A stretch of 64,000 nucleotides of DNA from Martinezella tropici (GCF_003287875.1 NZ_QMKK01000025.1:7501-71500); one strand, 5' to 3'. Counted from the stretch's first letter, positions 13,028 to 21,539 are shown. Numbers and translations: made by a program. The notes: generated by a model not told the origin, from the sequence alone.

Positions 13028-13220
13028 TGATACCCCCCTCTGTCACTTCGTGACATCTCCCCCACAAGGGGGGAGATCGGTGACTCGGAGCGCCCTCTTC
13101 ACTACAAACGAACATCGAGCCTTCTGAAATCACGGCCTATTGCTTTTGATAGACGCGCGGCAAACTCCCAACAATCTCCCCCCTCGTGGGGGAGATGTCC
13201 CGATAGGGACAGAGGGGGTG
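13028..13220. repeat. Inverted pair of palindromic intergenic repeats (family 4)
   Basis: A unit at about 13030-13078 (CCCCCTCTGTC ... GACATCTCCCCCA ... GGGGGGAGAT) recurs in inverse orientation at about 13172-13219. Each unit also folds on itself (ATCTCCCCC/GGGGGAGAT). The pair separates convergent ubiG and the DUF1178 gene and probably acts as a transcript end. About 90 bases of unremarkable sequence lie between the two arms. Confidence 0.8.
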
Positions 13221-13240
13221 CAGGCTCTCCACCCCCGGCA

Positions 13241-13669
13241 TCAGTTGACGTCGTCGGGCAATATGGGGATGGCGGCGATCTCGATGCCCTCCTCGACGAG
13301 TGCCTGTGCCTCGTCCGGCGTCGCCTTGCCGATGATCCCGCGCGCATCCGCTTCGCCATAATGAATCTTGCGGGCTTCCTCCGGAAATTTCGTACCGACG
13401 TCTTCGGCATTGGCCTTGATGGTGTCTATCGCTTCCTTGAGCTTTGCCATCGCCTGCTTGCGGGCAGTATCCATGGCAAGCGTCTGCATCTCATCCTTCT
13501 TGCGCGCCGTCGAAACCGAAGGCGCCATCAGGAGTTTGGAGATCGCGCCGGAATTGCAGACCGGACAGGTGAGAAAGCCGCTTGCAACCTGGCGGTCGAA
13601 ATCGGCGCTTTCGGAAAACCAGCCCTCGAACTCATGGGCATTGTCACAGCTAAGCGAATAACGGATCAA
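13241..13669 (-). CDS. DUF1178 family protein
   Basis: Short conserved alphaproteobacterial protein, 142 aa. The N-terminus [18 protein letters not shown] and the CPVC knuckle near residue 36 suggest a small zinc site formed by two Cys pairs. The C-terminal part is helical, with AEDVGTKFPEEARKIHYGE. The function is unknown; the family sits next to nitrilase-like amidases in many relatives, as here. The start is TTG (TTGATCCGT) with GGAGG nine bases upstream; the TTGA overlaps the stop of the amidase gene at 13666-13669, so the two are coupled. Confidence 0.85.
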   Translation of the reverse strand: MIRYSLSCDNAHEFEGWFSESADFDRQVASGFLTCPVCNSGAISKLLMAPSVSTARKKDEMQTLAMDTARKQAMAKLKEAIDTIKANAEDVGTKFPEEARKIHYGEADARGIIGKATPDEAQALVEEGIEIAAIPILPDDVN

Positions 13670-14523
13670 GCAGCGACGCCTCCAGACGCCGGCGTCGCGA
13701 TCTTCTCCAGCGAGAACTCACGCGCATTCTTCAGGTTCGGTATCTTGTCATGGGCTGATTTGACGGCAGCGATGTCGATCTCGGCGATGATGACGGCCTC
13801 GCCGGTACCGCCGGCCGACGCCAGTACGTTGCCCCAGGGATCGATGATCATCGAATGGCCGAAGGTCTCGCGGCCGTCCTCGTGCTTGCCGGCCTGAGCG
13901 GCGGCGATGACGAACATGCCGTTTTCGATGGCGCGGGCGCGCAGCAGAATTTCCCAGTGCGCCTCGCCGGTCTGCTTGGTGAAGGCGGCAGGCACCGTCA
14001 TCACCTCGGCGCCGGCAACGGCCTGGGCGCGGAAAAGCTGCGGAAAGCGCACGTCGTAGCAGATGGAAAAGCCGAGTTCGGCAAAGGGCAGCGATGCGAT
14101 GCGGGCTTCCGAGCCCGGCCGATAGACGGCGCTTTCGCGCCAGCTCTCGCCATTATCGAGGTCCACGTCGAACATATGGATCTTGTCGTAGCGATTGATG
14201 AGCCTGCCGTCAGGACCGAAGAGGAAGCCGCGATTGGCGATCTTGCCGTCATCGAGCGCAATGGCGGTCGAACCGATATGCAGGTATATGCCGAGCTCTT
14301 TTGCCAGCTCAGACGCCGTCTTGACGATGATATCGTTCGGCTCGTCACGCAGCACGGCGCGCAGGCCGGGCCGATCCTTCTGCACGGCACCGGTCATCTC
14401 CGGCGTCTGCACATAGATGGCGCCCTGCGAGGCGGCGTCACGCACCAGGCGCGCCATGTCGGCTGCGTTCTTCACCGGATCGACACCGGAACACATCTGG
14501 ATGGCGGCAGCCTTGAAGCTCAT
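13666..14523 (-). CDS. Carbon-nitrogen hydrolase (Nit1/Nit2-like amidase)
   Basis: Nitrilase-superfamily amidase, 285 aa. The Glu-Lys-Cys triad is visible: E42 in TPEMTG, K114 in YDKIHMFD and C155 in [11 protein letters not shown]. The sequence pattern fits the Nit1/Nit2 branch, which hydrolyses deaminated glutathione or alpha-keto-omega-amides; which of the two it uses cannot be decided here. The ATG at 14523 has GGGAGA upstream and replaces the TTG at 14541. It lies in a run grxC-amidase-DUF1178, with overlap to the latter. The glutaredoxin neighbour makes a thiol-repair role attractive (inference). Confidence 0.9.
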   Translation of the reverse strand: MSFKAAAIQMCSGVDPVKNAADMARLVRDAASQGAIYVQTPEMTGAVQKDRPGLRAVLRDEPNDIIVKTASELAKELGIYLHIGSTAIALDDGKIANRGFLFGPDGRLINRYDKIHMFDVDLDNGESWRESAVYRPGSEARIASLPFAELGFSICYDVRFPQLFRAQAVAGAEVMTVPAAFTKQTGEAHWEILLRARAIENGMFVIAAAQAGKHEDGRETFGHSMIIDPWGNVLASAGGTGEAVIIAEIDIAAVKSAHDKIPNLKNAREFSLEKIATPASGGVAA

Positions 14524-14547
14524 CGGTTTCTCCCTCGTCAATATGGA

Positions 14548-14805
14548 TCAGGCAGCCAGCATCGGATCGAGCTTGCCGGCCCGGTCGAGCGCATGGATAT
14601 CGTCGCAACCGCCGACATGCTGGCCATTGATGAAGATCTGCGGGAACGTCGCGCGGCCGTTCGCCTTGGCAATCATTTCCTGCCGCAGCTCTGGCGAATA
14701 GGTGGCATTGTGCTCGACATAGTCGACGCCTTTGGATTCGAGCAGGGATTTCGCACGGGCGCAATAGCCGCAGAATTCACGCGTATAGATAACGACGGAT
14801 GCCAT
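14548..14805 (-). CDS. grxC: Glutaredoxin 3
   Basis: Small glutathione-dependent disulfide reductase, 85 aa, cytosolic. The dithiol active site is C12-G-Y-C15 (usual CPYC, here with Gly in place of Pro). The TFPQIFINGQHVGGCDD region carries the cis-Pro and the glutathione-binding GG. It is likely co-transcribed with the downstream amidase, a gap of 24 bases. Confidence 0.95.
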   Translation of the reverse strand: MASVVIYTREFCGYCARAKSLLESKGVDYVEHNATYSPELRQEMIAKANGRATFPQIFINGQHVGGCDDIHALDRAGKLDPMLAA

Positions 14806-14830
14806 GATCCACTCCGGAAAAGCCTAAATC

Positions 14831-14942
14831 AGAGCATGATGCCGAAAAGTGTCAGCGGTTTTCGGATGACATCATGCTCTACTTATTTGATTCTAGAGCG
14901 GATGATTTTAGGTCGTTTCGACCTAAAATCATCCGCCTCTAG
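14831..14942. repeat. RIME1-like intergenic element, copy A
   Basis: About 112 bases with two palindromes. The first is AGAGCATGAT ... ATCATGCTCT (14831-14880). The second is an 18-bp perfect stem, 14898-14915 with 14919-14936, with the core ATGATTTTAGGTC. It lies between comF and grxC. The size and two-palindrome layout match Rhizobium-specific intergenic mosaic element 1. Confidence 0.85.
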
Positions 14943-14944
14943 TG

Positions 14945-15721
14945 TCATATAAGATGGCCGACGACCCTTGCAAAGGTCAAAACACTGACATCGGCCGCAC
15001 CCGCTTTCTTCAGCGCGCGCGTGGCCGCGGCAACCGTGGCGCCGGTGGTATAGACATCGTCGACGAGAACGATGCGACGCCCGAATATCTCGGCAGCCCG
15101 ATGCTCGGAGACGGCGAAGGCGCCGCGCACATTATCCTGTCGCGCCTTGGCCCCGAGACCGACCTGCTGGCTCGTGCGTTTGACGCGCATGAGCGTTGCT
15201 GCGAGCAGCGGCTTGCCCGAAAGGCGTGCGATATGCCGGGCAAGTTCGGCGGCCTGATTATACTTGCGCGCAAACAGCCGCGCCCGGTGCAGCGGCACAG
15301 GAATGATCGCATCGCAGGCGGCGACCGATCCGTCGCTGGCACGCAGCATCCAGCCGGCCATCATCGGCGCGAGATCGGTACGATCACGATATTTCAGGCT
15401 GAGAACGAGATCGCGCACGATACCGTCGTGAACGGCAGCGGAACGCAGACGGTCGAAGACAGGCGGATCGGCAATCGCCTCGGCACTCAGAATGCCGGCA
15501 CCAAGATCATGGGAAAACGGACTGCCGAGGACTTCGCAATAAGGCCGCTCGATGAAGCGAATACCGGACCAGCATGCCGGACAAAGACCGCGATGCGCCC
15601 CGACCGAGACTCCGCAACCCGGACAGGCGGGCGGATAGACGAGATCGGCGAGCGCCACAAAGGGCGTTTTCAGCCCGGCACCCAGCATCGAAAAGGTGAT
15701 TTCGCGTCCCATCATCCCCAT
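14945..15721 (-). CDS. comF: ComF family phosphoribosyltransferase-like protein
   Basis: Member of the ComF/amidophosphoribosyltransferase family, 258 aa. An N-terminal double-zinc module CPGCGVSVGAHRGLCPAC is followed by a type I phosphoribosyltransferase fold whose PRPP loop reads VLVDDVYTTGAT near residues 222-233. In competent bacteria ComFC is needed for DNA uptake; in rhizobia the role is not established. Several ATGs cluster at the start; the first, at 15721, is kept. The 3' end abuts RIME1-like copy A. Confidence 0.9.
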   Translation of the reverse strand: MGMMGREITFSMLGAGLKTPFVALADLVYPPACPGCGVSVGAHRGLCPACWSGIRFIERPYCEVLGSPFSHDLGAGILSAEAIADPPVFDRLRSAAVHDGIVRDLVLSLKYRDRTDLAPMMAGWMLRASDGSVAACDAIIPVPLHRARLFARKYNQAAELARHIARLSGKPLLAATLMRVKRTSQQVGLGAKARQDNVRGAFAVSEHRAAEIFGRRIVLVDDVYTTGATVAAATRALKKAGAADVSVLTFARVVGHLI

Positions 15722-15732
15722 ATGATTGAGAG

Positions 15733-15838
15733 TAGCAATTCCAGGAAAAGTGTATAGCCGTTTTCCGTCTGGGATTGCGCAAGAATAAAGGCTGGAGAGG
15801 AATTCAGCGATTCCACGAAGCGCTTAACTCCGCTCTAG
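15733..15838. repeat. Rhizobial palindromic repeat family 2, copy a
   Basis: Starts with GCAATTCCAGGAAAAGTG and contains CGTTTTCC and GGGATTGCG arms, then a spacer and a closing CGCTCTAG. It lies in the 197-base gap between comF and the following methyltransferase gene (divergent) and is more degenerate than copies b and c. Confidence 0.7.
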
Positions 15839-15918
15839 CTTTTTCCCGCAGGCTTTGCGAAGGAAAACGCGCGTGCCCGGCACGCCCCGCCGAATTGATG
15901 ATATCGCAGGAAACCGCC

Positions 15919-16803
15919 ATGGAAATCGTGTTCGACCAATCACTGCTTTCGGCCCGCAAGCGCCGGGCACTGAGACAGGGGGACGAGAAGGCAGCCTTCC
16001 TGCTTGATATCGCCGCCGGCGAATTGGCTGAGCGACTTGCCGTGACCGAACGCCACTTCGACGAGGCAATCGAATTGCACGGCGCGACCGGCATTGCCGC
16101 GCGCCTGGCTCTGGCGACCGGCAAGATTGGTCATCTGAAAAGGATCGAAAACGAGCCTGGGTTTGCCGCCCCCGGCGAGACACTGATCGAGGCCCCGCTG
16201 GAAGAACTGCCGTCGGAGGCTGAGTCTGTAAACCTCGTGCTTTCGCCGCTCAGCCTGCATGTCACCAACGACACGCCCGGCGTCTTCATCCAGATCCGCC
16301 GCGCGCTGAAGGCCGACGGCCTCTTCCTGGCGGCGATCCCCGGTTCCGGCACCCTGCAGGAGCTGCGCGAGGTCTTGCTTGCGACCGAGATCGAGCTGAC
16401 GGGCGGCGCAAGCCCGCGCGTCATCCCCTTTGCCGACGTCCGCGATGTCGGCGGCTTGTTGCAGCGTGCCGGCTTCAGCCTGCCCGTCATCGACGCCGAA
16501 AACTACACAGTGCGCTACGATAATCTCTTTGCCCTGATGCGCGACTTGCGCGCCATGGGCATGACCAATCCGCTGGTCGACCGCAGCCGCAAACCGCTGA
16601 CGCGCGCCTTCTTCCTGCGTGCGGCCGAGCTCTATGCCGAACGCTATTCCGATCCGGACGGCCGGATCAGGGCAACATTCTCCATCATCTACGTCTCAGG
16701 CTGGACGCCGCACGAAAGCCAGCAGAAGCCACTGCGGCCGGGTTCCGCCAAGGCGCGCCTGGCGGATGCGCTCAAGGTGGAAGAGCACAAGTTGAAGCAA
16801 TAG
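15919..16803 (+). CDS. SAM-dependent methyltransferase, BioC/NDUFAF5-like
   Basis: A 294 aa Rossmann methyltransferase. The N-terminal FDQSLLSARKRRAL resembles the mitochondrial complex I assembly factor NDUFAF5 and its alphaproteobacterial homologues. The middle has the acidic-loop region EELPSEAESVNLVLSPLSLH, where a typical DLI/V motif is drifted, and a C-terminal block RAFFLRAAELYAERY. A role in complex I maturation or in hydroxylation-type modification is possible by homology only. The ATG at 15919 follows CAGGAAA; the longer upstream frame crosses repeat copy a and is rejected. Confidence 0.85.
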   Translation: MEIVFDQSLLSARKRRALRQGDEKAAFLLDIAAGELAERLAVTERHFDEAIELHGATGIAARLALATGKIGHLKRIENEPGFAAPGETLIEAPLEELPSEAESVNLVLSPLSLHVTNDTPGVFIQIRRALKADGLFLAAIPGSGTLQELREVLLATEIELTGGASPRVIPFADVRDVGGLLQRAGFSLPVIDAENYTVRYDNLFALMRDLRAMGMTNPLVDRSRKPLTRAFFLRAAELYAERYSDPDGRIRATFSIIYVSGWTPHESQQKPLRPGSAKARLADALKVEEHKLKQ

Positions 16804-16837
16804 CCGGCAATACTGGCCGGCCCCGTCGATGGCTAAC

Positions 16838-17020
16838 TCAGTTTCCCGATGCGGCCGAGTTCTGCATCGTATTGGAGAGCGTGTTGAACACGCTCGAGAG
16901 GCTGCCGCCGAAAGCGCCGACGCCACTGATGATCGCCGCCGACATCAGTGCGGCAATCAAACCATATTCGATGACCGTCGCACCGGTCTTGTCATTGAAA
17001 ATACGCCATACGGAACGCAT
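16838..17020 (-). CDS. Flp family type IVb pilin
   Basis: Small pilin of the tight-adherence type. From the ATG at 17020 it is 60 aa: MRSVWRIFNDKTGATVIEYG begins the prepilin. Conserved G-x4-E (GATVIEY) is followed by one hydrophobic helix, LIAALMSAAIISGVGAFG, and a short Ser/Asn-rich tail, as in Flp subunits cleaved by a TadV-like peptidase. An upstream ATG at 17047 is possible. No tad/cpa assembly genes lie in this window, so it is an orphan subunit here, next to a small membrane protein gene. Confidence 0.9.
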   Translation of the reverse strand: MRSVWRIFNDKTGATVIEYGLIAALMSAAIISGVGAFGGSLSSVFNTLSNTMQNSAASGN

Positions 17021-17196
17021 AAGCTCAGGGCTCCCAGCATTGGACAACAGATGAATCCGATGCTCGTCATGGCATCCGGCAGGCTATGCTCATGCATGAG
17101 AGCATTTCCGCTTGTCTTCGAATCGCGAAAACGCCCTATCCTTTTCCCTCACGCATTCCGGACGGAAAAGCGCTGCGCGCATTTCCTGGAGATGCT

Positions 17197-17514
17197 CTAC
17201 TGACAGCCGCTGTCGGCGCCATAACCCTGGACGATGCAGACCGAGCCCGGTTCCTGCTGCAATACGCTGCGGCGGATCGTATAACGCTTGCCGTTTTCCG
17301 TCTGCGGGATCGATCCAGTGGTAACATTGTCGATATCAGGCGCGCTTGCAAGCACGCGTGACTTCGATTTGTCGGAGAGCATCGGCGTGAGGATGAGCGA
17401 AAGCGCAACCGCCGCTGTCCCGAACAGCAGAGCGATATTCAACGCGCCCGTCTTGCGCGACGCGGAATAGGACTGCTCTTTTTCCTGAACAGCTTTCCAG
17501 AAATCGTCGTCCAT
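17197..17514 (-). CDS. Small single-pass membrane protein, unknown function
   Basis: A 105 aa protein: a charged N-terminus (MDDDFWKAVQEKEQSY), one transmembrane helix around residues 24-43 (GALNIALLFGTAAVALSLIL), and a C-terminal part with two Cys in VCIVQGYGADSGC that probably faces the periplasm. I recognise it as a conserved rhizobial hypothetical type but know no function. The ATG at 17514 follows GAAGG. Same strand as and upstream of the Flp pilin, 176 bases apart, so co-expression is possible. Confidence 0.7.
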   Translation of the reverse strand: MDDDFWKAVQEKEQSYSASRKTGALNIALLFGTAAVALSLILTPMLSDKSKSRVLASAPDIDNVTTGSIPQTENGKRYTIRRSVLQQEPGSVCIVQGYGADSGCQ

Positions 17515-17681
17515 TATGTCAAGCCTTCTTTAACGCACCCAACAATCGCTTGATTGAGAGAATTCAATGCCAGAAGGTCATAAACGATCCCTTAATATCC
17601 ACATGCAAACTAAAGAGACGTAAAATTCTGAAACACTGCCTGATTCGGCCTAGAAGGCTGATATTACATGGCTAATTTTCG

Positions 17682-17689
17682 TTAACCAT
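17682..17689 (+). promoter_or_regulatory. CtrA-type octamer TTAACCAT
   Basis: Exact match to the CtrA half-site used in alphaproteobacteria, 168 bases upstream of the small membrane protein/Flp pilin genes. The partner half-site eleven bases upstream is only GCTA. About one such octamer is expected by chance in a window of this size, so this is only suggestive. Confidence 0.25.
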
Positions 17690-17784
17690 GTTTGCGATGT
17701 ATCGTCTCCCAACGCAGCAAATGTGCACTGCAAAAATTCCAGAAGGATGGATTCTGCGGCGCCGTGATTTTTACTTTTGGGTTG

Positions 17785-17949
17785 ATGCTCGAGCATCTGG
17801 AGGCGATCCGCCGGAACTCAACCGAACAGTCGGAAATGCTGACGGAGCTGCTACGAAGAACACCGCAAACGGATTCGTCCCGTCGTGAGTCCATGGCGCA
17901 AAGCCTCGATCAACTCACGAAATCGAACTTCCGCTTCAAGGACATCTGA
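17785..17949 (+). CDS. Doubtful small hypothetical protein
   Basis: A 54 aa frame from the ATG at 17785, MLEHLEAIRRNSTEQSEMLT onward, mostly helical and charged, with heptad-like spacing of hydrophobics. The frame can extend upstream to a TTG at 17692. There is no good ribosome binding site and no recognised family. It is listed because the codon use looks coding-like and the gap is otherwise empty. Confidence 0.3.
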   Translation: MLEHLEAIRRNSTEQSEMLTELLRRTPQTDSSRRESMAQSLDQLTKSNFRFKDI

Positions 17950-17999
17950 CCCGATAGCAATTCCAGCCAGCCAAGTACCGAACCTGGGCCTGGGTCCTC

Positions 18000-18413
18000 T
18001 TAAAGCAGATCCTGCAGGAAAGGGATCAGCGGTTCGTCGGCGGGAGGCATCGGGTAATCGCGCAGGGCCTGCGGCCGCACCCATTTGATCGCCTGTCCTT
18101 CCCGGCCATGCGGGATTCCCTCGTAGCGCCGGCAGATATAAAGCGGCATCAGCAGATGGAAGGTTTCGTAGGTATGGCTGGCGAAGGTCAGCGGCGCGAG
18201 GCAGGCGATCTTCGTCTGGATACCGAGCTCTTCCTGAAGCTCCCGCACCAGCGTCTCCTCCGGCGTCTCGCCGGCTTCGACCTTGCCGCCGGGAAACTCC
18301 CAGAGACCGGCGAGCGACTTGCCTTCGGGGCGCTGCGCCAGAAGAATCCGACCATCAGCATCGATCAGCGCGCAGGCGGCAACGAGAACGATCTTGCGGC
18401 CTGCCTCGCTCAT
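18000..18413 (-). CDS. mutT: (Deoxy)nucleoside triphosphate pyrophosphohydrolase, MutT-type Nudix
   Basis: Removes oxidised dGTP (8-oxo-dGTP) from the nucleotide pool to prevent A:T to C:G changes. 137 aa from the ATG at 18413. The Nudix box G-x5-E-x7-RE-L-x-EELGI spans residues 42-64, preceded by LAGLWEFPGG, which is typical of true MutT. The ATG overlaps the stop of the upstream GNAT gene (ATGA, 18410-18413) and has GGGGGA upstream, so the longer start is rejected. Probable operon argJ-GNAT-mutT. Confidence 0.92.
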   Translation of the reverse strand: MSEAGRKIVLVAACALIDADGRILLAQRPEGKSLAGLWEFPGGKVEAGETPEETLVRELQEELGIQTKIACLAPLTFASHTYETFHLLMPLYICRRYEGIPHGREGQAIKWVRPQALRDYPMPPADEPLIPFLQDLL

Positions 18414-19189
18414 GCGTCCCCCGGCGGTTGCCAATAGCAATAACGATAGGCCTCGCGGAAGCCGAAGCGGACATAGAGCGCCAGGGCCGGCGCGTTGTCG
18501 GCACCGACCTGAAGCCAGGCGGTCTTGGCACTGCGCATGCGCGCCCAGCGCAACGCCGATGTCAGGATCTCGACGCCCAGGCCCTTGCGCCGATGCTGCG
18601 GCGACACCGCAACCGACATGACGCCGGCAAGATCATTGTCCTGCACGCAAAGCGTCGTTGCCAATGGCCCGACCTCGGCATCCTCGATGACGAAGAGACC
18701 CGAGGGCGGCTTGATGTTGCTTACTACCTCGGCCAACGCCGGCTTCAAAGCCGGATCGGCTTCATCGACAACGAGGCTTGCATCGACAAAACGGCCGACA
18801 TCGTGGCTGGGAAGATGATCCAGCATATCCGGCAGCTCGAGATCGACCAGATCGGCGGTCATGACGATGGTCTCGTCGAAGCGCGTCCAGCCACGCTCCC
18901 GCAGAAGGTCTATAAGCTTCGGCGAGGCGAGCGGCGTCTCGCGCACGACCATCGGCCGGCCATAGGCCTCGAACTTGCGCTGCGCCTTCGCCAGACGGAT
19001 TTCGAGATCGCGATGATCCGAAGGATCGAGCGGCACGACCGAATTCAGCCGCTTCGACGGGTGGCCGGCCGTCAAGCGCACCTGCCAGCTGCCGTCATAC
19101 TGCACCGACGATGCCGGCCAGGCCCGGAAGCCGACGGCTTCGAGCCTGCGCACCAAAGGCAGCTTGTTTATCGTGGACTGCGCATGCAT
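18410..19189 (-). CDS. GNAT family N-acetyltransferase
   Basis: A 259 aa protein with a C-terminal GNAT domain: acetyl-CoA pyrophosphate loop SPQHRRKGLGVEIL and the end-strand NAPALALYVRFGFREAYRY. The N-terminal half (about 1-120) is a degenerate second GNAT-like fold. The substrate is unknown. It lies between argJ and mutT on one strand: 10 bases from the argJ stop and overlapping mutT. ArgJ makes N-acetylglutamate, so a link to acetylation is tempting but is not shown by the sequence. Confidence 0.88.
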   Translation of the reverse strand: MHAQSTINKLPLVRRLEAVGFRAWPASSVQYDGSWQVRLTAGHPSKRLNSVVPLDPSDHRDLEIRLAKAQRKFEAYGRPMVVRETPLASPKLIDLLRERGWTRFDETIVMTADLVDLELPDMLDHLPSHDVGRFVDASLVVDEADPALKPALAEVVSNIKPPSGLFVIEDAEVGPLATTLCVQDNDLAGVMSVAVSPQHRRKGLGVEILTSALRWARMRSAKTAWLQVGADNAPALALYVRFGFREAYRYCYWQPPGDA

Positions 19190-19199
19190 CGGCTAAATA

Positions 19200-20441
19200 T
19201 CAGCTCCGGTAGTCGCCATTGATGGCAACATATTCCTTCGTCAGGTCGCAGGTCCAGACCGTTGCGCGACCATTGCCGAGGCCGAGATCGACCTTCACGG
19301 GAATATCCTGCTGCTTCATGACATTCGAGGCGGCGTCCTCGGAATAGGAGGGATCACGCTCACCATTGACGGCGACGCGGACATCGCCGAACCAGATGGC
19401 AAGCTTGTCGCGATCCGCCATTTCGCCCGCCTTGCCGACAGCCATGACGACACGGCCCCAATTAGCATCCTCGCCGGCGGCCGCGGTCTTGACCAGCGGC
19501 GAATTGGCGATCGAAAGCGCAATACGCTTGGCAGCGGCGTCATTTTCGGCGCCAGTCACCGTAATTTCGAGCATCTTGGTCGCGCCTTCGCCGTCGCGAA
19601 CGACCTGGATAGCAAGATCCTTGAGCAGCTCGTTAAGGGCTGCGCGGAAGGCTGCAAGCTTCGGATCGTCGGCACGATCGATATGCGCCTGCCCGTCAGC
19701 CGCGGCAGCGCCAGTGGCAAACAGCATCAGCGTGTCCGAGGTCGAGGTATCGCTATCGACGGTCATGGAGTTGAAACTCGGGCCGACGCCGTCGGACAGC
19801 AGCGTCTGCAGCGCGGCAGAGGAAATATCGGCATCGGTGACGACGAAGGAGAGCATCGTTGCCATGTCGGGCGCGATCATACCCGCACCCTTGGCGATGC
19901 CGTTGATCGTGACCTTGACCCCGCCGATCTCGGCGGTGCGGGTCGCGACCTTCGGATAGGTATCCGTGGTCATGATTGCCTTGGCGGCCTCGAACCAGAA
20001 ATCGCTTGTCGCATCCTTCGCCATCGTGTCGAGCACGCCGGCGAACTTGCTGGCGTCGAGAGGCTCGCCGATAACGCCAGTCGAGGCGAGATAGACTTCG
20101 TTTTCACCGCAGCCGACGGCCGCCGCCGCGGACTTGGCGGTCAGTTCCGTCGCCTGGCGGCCCTTGAGGCCGGTGAAGGCATTGGCATTGCCGGAATTGA
20201 CGACGACGGCACGCGCGCTGCCATGCGCGAGGTTCTGGCGGCAGAAATCGACCGGAGCCGAAGGGCACTTCGAACGGGTGAAGACACCGGCGACGGCGGC
20301 CGGCTTGTCGAAAACCATCAGCAGGACGTCGGTCCGGTTCTTGTACTTGATGCCGGCGGACGCCGTGGTCATGCGCACGCCGCGAAGCGCGGGCATGGAC
20401 GTAAAGGATTTGGGAGCGAGCGGAGAGACGGAACCGGACAT
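19200..20441 (-). CDS. argJ: Bifunctional glutamate N-acetyltransferase/amino-acid acetyltransferase ArgJ
   Basis: Recycles the acetyl group from N-acetylornithine to glutamate in arginine synthesis and can also use acetyl-CoA. 413 aa from the ATG at 20441, which has AGGTGGG upstream. ArgJ is a self-cleaving Ntn enzyme: the cleavage site is seen as A194-T195 in PDMATML, with T195 as nucleophile, and the oxyanion region is near the TGVIG at 121-125. First gene of a likely operon with the GNAT protein and mutT; argH is at 47068. Confidence 0.96.
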   Translation of the reverse strand: MSGSVSPLAPKSFTSMPALRGVRMTTASAGIKYKNRTDVLLMVFDKPAAVAGVFTRSKCPSAPVDFCRQNLAHGSARAVVVNSGNANAFTGLKGRQATELTAKSAAAAVGCGENEVYLASTGVIGEPLDASKFAGVLDTMAKDATSDFWFEAAKAIMTTDTYPKVATRTAEIGGVKVTINGIAKGAGMIAPDMATMLSFVVTDADISSAALQTLLSDGVGPSFNSMTVDSDTSTSDTLMLFATGAAAADGQAHIDRADDPKLAAFRAALNELLKDLAIQVVRDGEGATKMLEITVTGAENDAAAKRIALSIANSPLVKTAAAGEDANWGRVVMAVGKAGEMADRDKLAIWFGDVRVAVNGERDPSYSEDAASNVMKQQDIPVKVDLGLGNGRATVWTCDLTKEYVAINGDYRS

Positions 20442-20455
20442 GAGACCCACCTGAA

Positions 20456-20569
20456 AGAGCATGATGCCGAAAAGTGTAGGCGGTTTTCGGACGACATCAT
20501 GCTCTATTTTTTGATTCTGGAGCGGATTCAGATTTTAGGTCGATGCGACCTAAAATCATCCGGCTCCAG
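20456..20569. repeat. RIME1-like intergenic element, copy B
   Basis: Same layout as copy A: AGAGCATGAT ... CATCATGCTCT, then GATTTTAGGTCG/CGACCTAAAATC with a short loop. It sits between argJ and the parvulin gene, directly upstream of the argJ ribosome binding site on the minus strand. Confidence 0.88.
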
Positions 20570-20572
20570 TAA

Positions 20573-20595
20573 AGGGCCCGGAAAAACCGGGCCCT
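20573..20595 (-). terminator. Strong hairpin after the parvulin gene
   Basis: AGGGCCCGG at 20573-20581 pairs with CCGGGCCCT at 20587-20595 around AAAAA. On the minus strand it is followed by TTTACTGG, a weak T-tract. It probably ends the parvulin transcript. Confidence 0.7.
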
Positions 20596-20615
20596 GATGG
20601 TTTGACTGCTGTGAC

Positions 20616-21539
20616 TTACTGCTGCGGCTGAGCGTCGGGCGCTGCCGCACCATCTGCAGGAGCGACGGCGTCATCGGCCGGGGCTGCGTCCTGCTGCTTC
20701 TGCGCATCGTCATAGGCCTTGCTGAGGGCCGGGTCGTTGATGACGACCTTCGTGTCCGTCTTGGCCTTGTTCAGGAGCTCAAGATACTTGTCGCGCATGA
20801 CGAGCTGACGAACCTGGTCCTTGACCTGGTCGAACGGCGGCGGCGGAGCATTGCGCTTGTCTTCGACCTTGATGATATGCCAGCCGAAATCGGTCTTGAC
20901 CGGCGTCTTGGTGTAGGTGCCGACCGGAAGAGCGAAAGCCGCATCCTCGAATTCCTTGACCATACGGCCATGGCCGAAATAGCCGAGATCGCCGCCGTCG
21001 GCCTTGTTCGGGTCGGTCGACTTTTCCTTGGCCAGTTCGGCGAAATCCTTGCCGGCGTCGAGTTCCTTGATGATTGCCTTGGCCTCGTCCTCGGTCTTTA
21101 CGAGGATGTGGCGGGCATGAACTTCTTCCTGCTTCGGCAGGGCTGCGACTTCCTTGTCGTAGCGGGCCTTGACTTCGTCATCCGTGATCTTGTCGGCGAC
21201 ATGCGCCTTGAAGAAGGCATTGTGCAGCTCGCGGTCGCGCAGATAGGCCATGTGGGCCTGGAAGTCCGGCGTCTGGTCGAGCTTTTCGGTGGCGGCCTGC
21301 TGCGACAGCAGCTTCACGTCGATCGAAGCCGAAAGCGCTGCCACCTTCTTCTGGTCGTCCGGAAGCTGGCCGAGTTGCGGATCGAGGTTGGCGATCGCCA
21401 GGTTGAGTTCGGACTGATGGATTTCGACATCGCCGACCTTGGCGACAACGGGGTCCTTGGCATCGGCTGCGAAGACCGGAGCCTGGAAGGTAACGATTGT
21501 TGCGAAAGCAACCGCAGCAAGCTTGTTATACTTCAACAT
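20616..21539 (-). CDS. Periplasmic peptidyl-prolyl cis-trans isomerase (parvulin/SurA-like)
   Basis: Exported folding helper for envelope proteins. 307 aa from the ATG at 21539, beginning with the signal peptide MLKYNKLAAVAFATIVTFQA and cleavage after VFA-ADA. A SurA-N-type helical region (about 35-130) precedes the parvulin domain at about 140-235 (VHARHILVK, GGDLGYFGHGRMVKEFEDAA, TDFGWHIIKVED). The tail is Ala-, Pro- and Gln-rich. The ATG follows AGGG. It is divergent from secA, which fits a joint secretion role, though that is only context. Confidence 0.92.
   Translation of the reverse strand: MLKYNKLAAVAFATIVTFQAPVFAADAKDPVVAKVGDVEIHQSELNLAIANLDPQLGQLPDDQKKVAALSASIDVKLLSQQAATEKLDQTPDFQAHMAYLRDRELHNAFFKAHVADKITDDEVKARYDKEVAALPKQEEVHARHILVKTEDEAKAIIKELDAGKDFAELAKEKSTDPNKADGGDLGYFGHGRMVKEFEDAAFALPVGTYTKTPVKTDFGWHIIKVEDKRNAPPPPFDQVKDQVRQLVMRDKYLELLNKAKTDTKVVINDPALSKAYDDAQKQQDAAPADDAVAPADGAAAPDAQPQQ

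Larger units (their letters stand above)
17515..17999. other. AT-richer intergenic stretch with a weak ORF
   Basis: These 485 bases are AT-richer than their surroundings. They contain the promoter side of the minus-strand membrane protein gene, a TTAACCAT octamer at 17682-17689 and a doubtful small ORF at 17785-17949. Nothing else is evident. Confidence 0.5.

Noticed and set aside
13028..13220. CRISPR array
   Set aside because: Only two units, in inverse orientation with one spacer of about 90 bases; this is an intergenic repeat pair.
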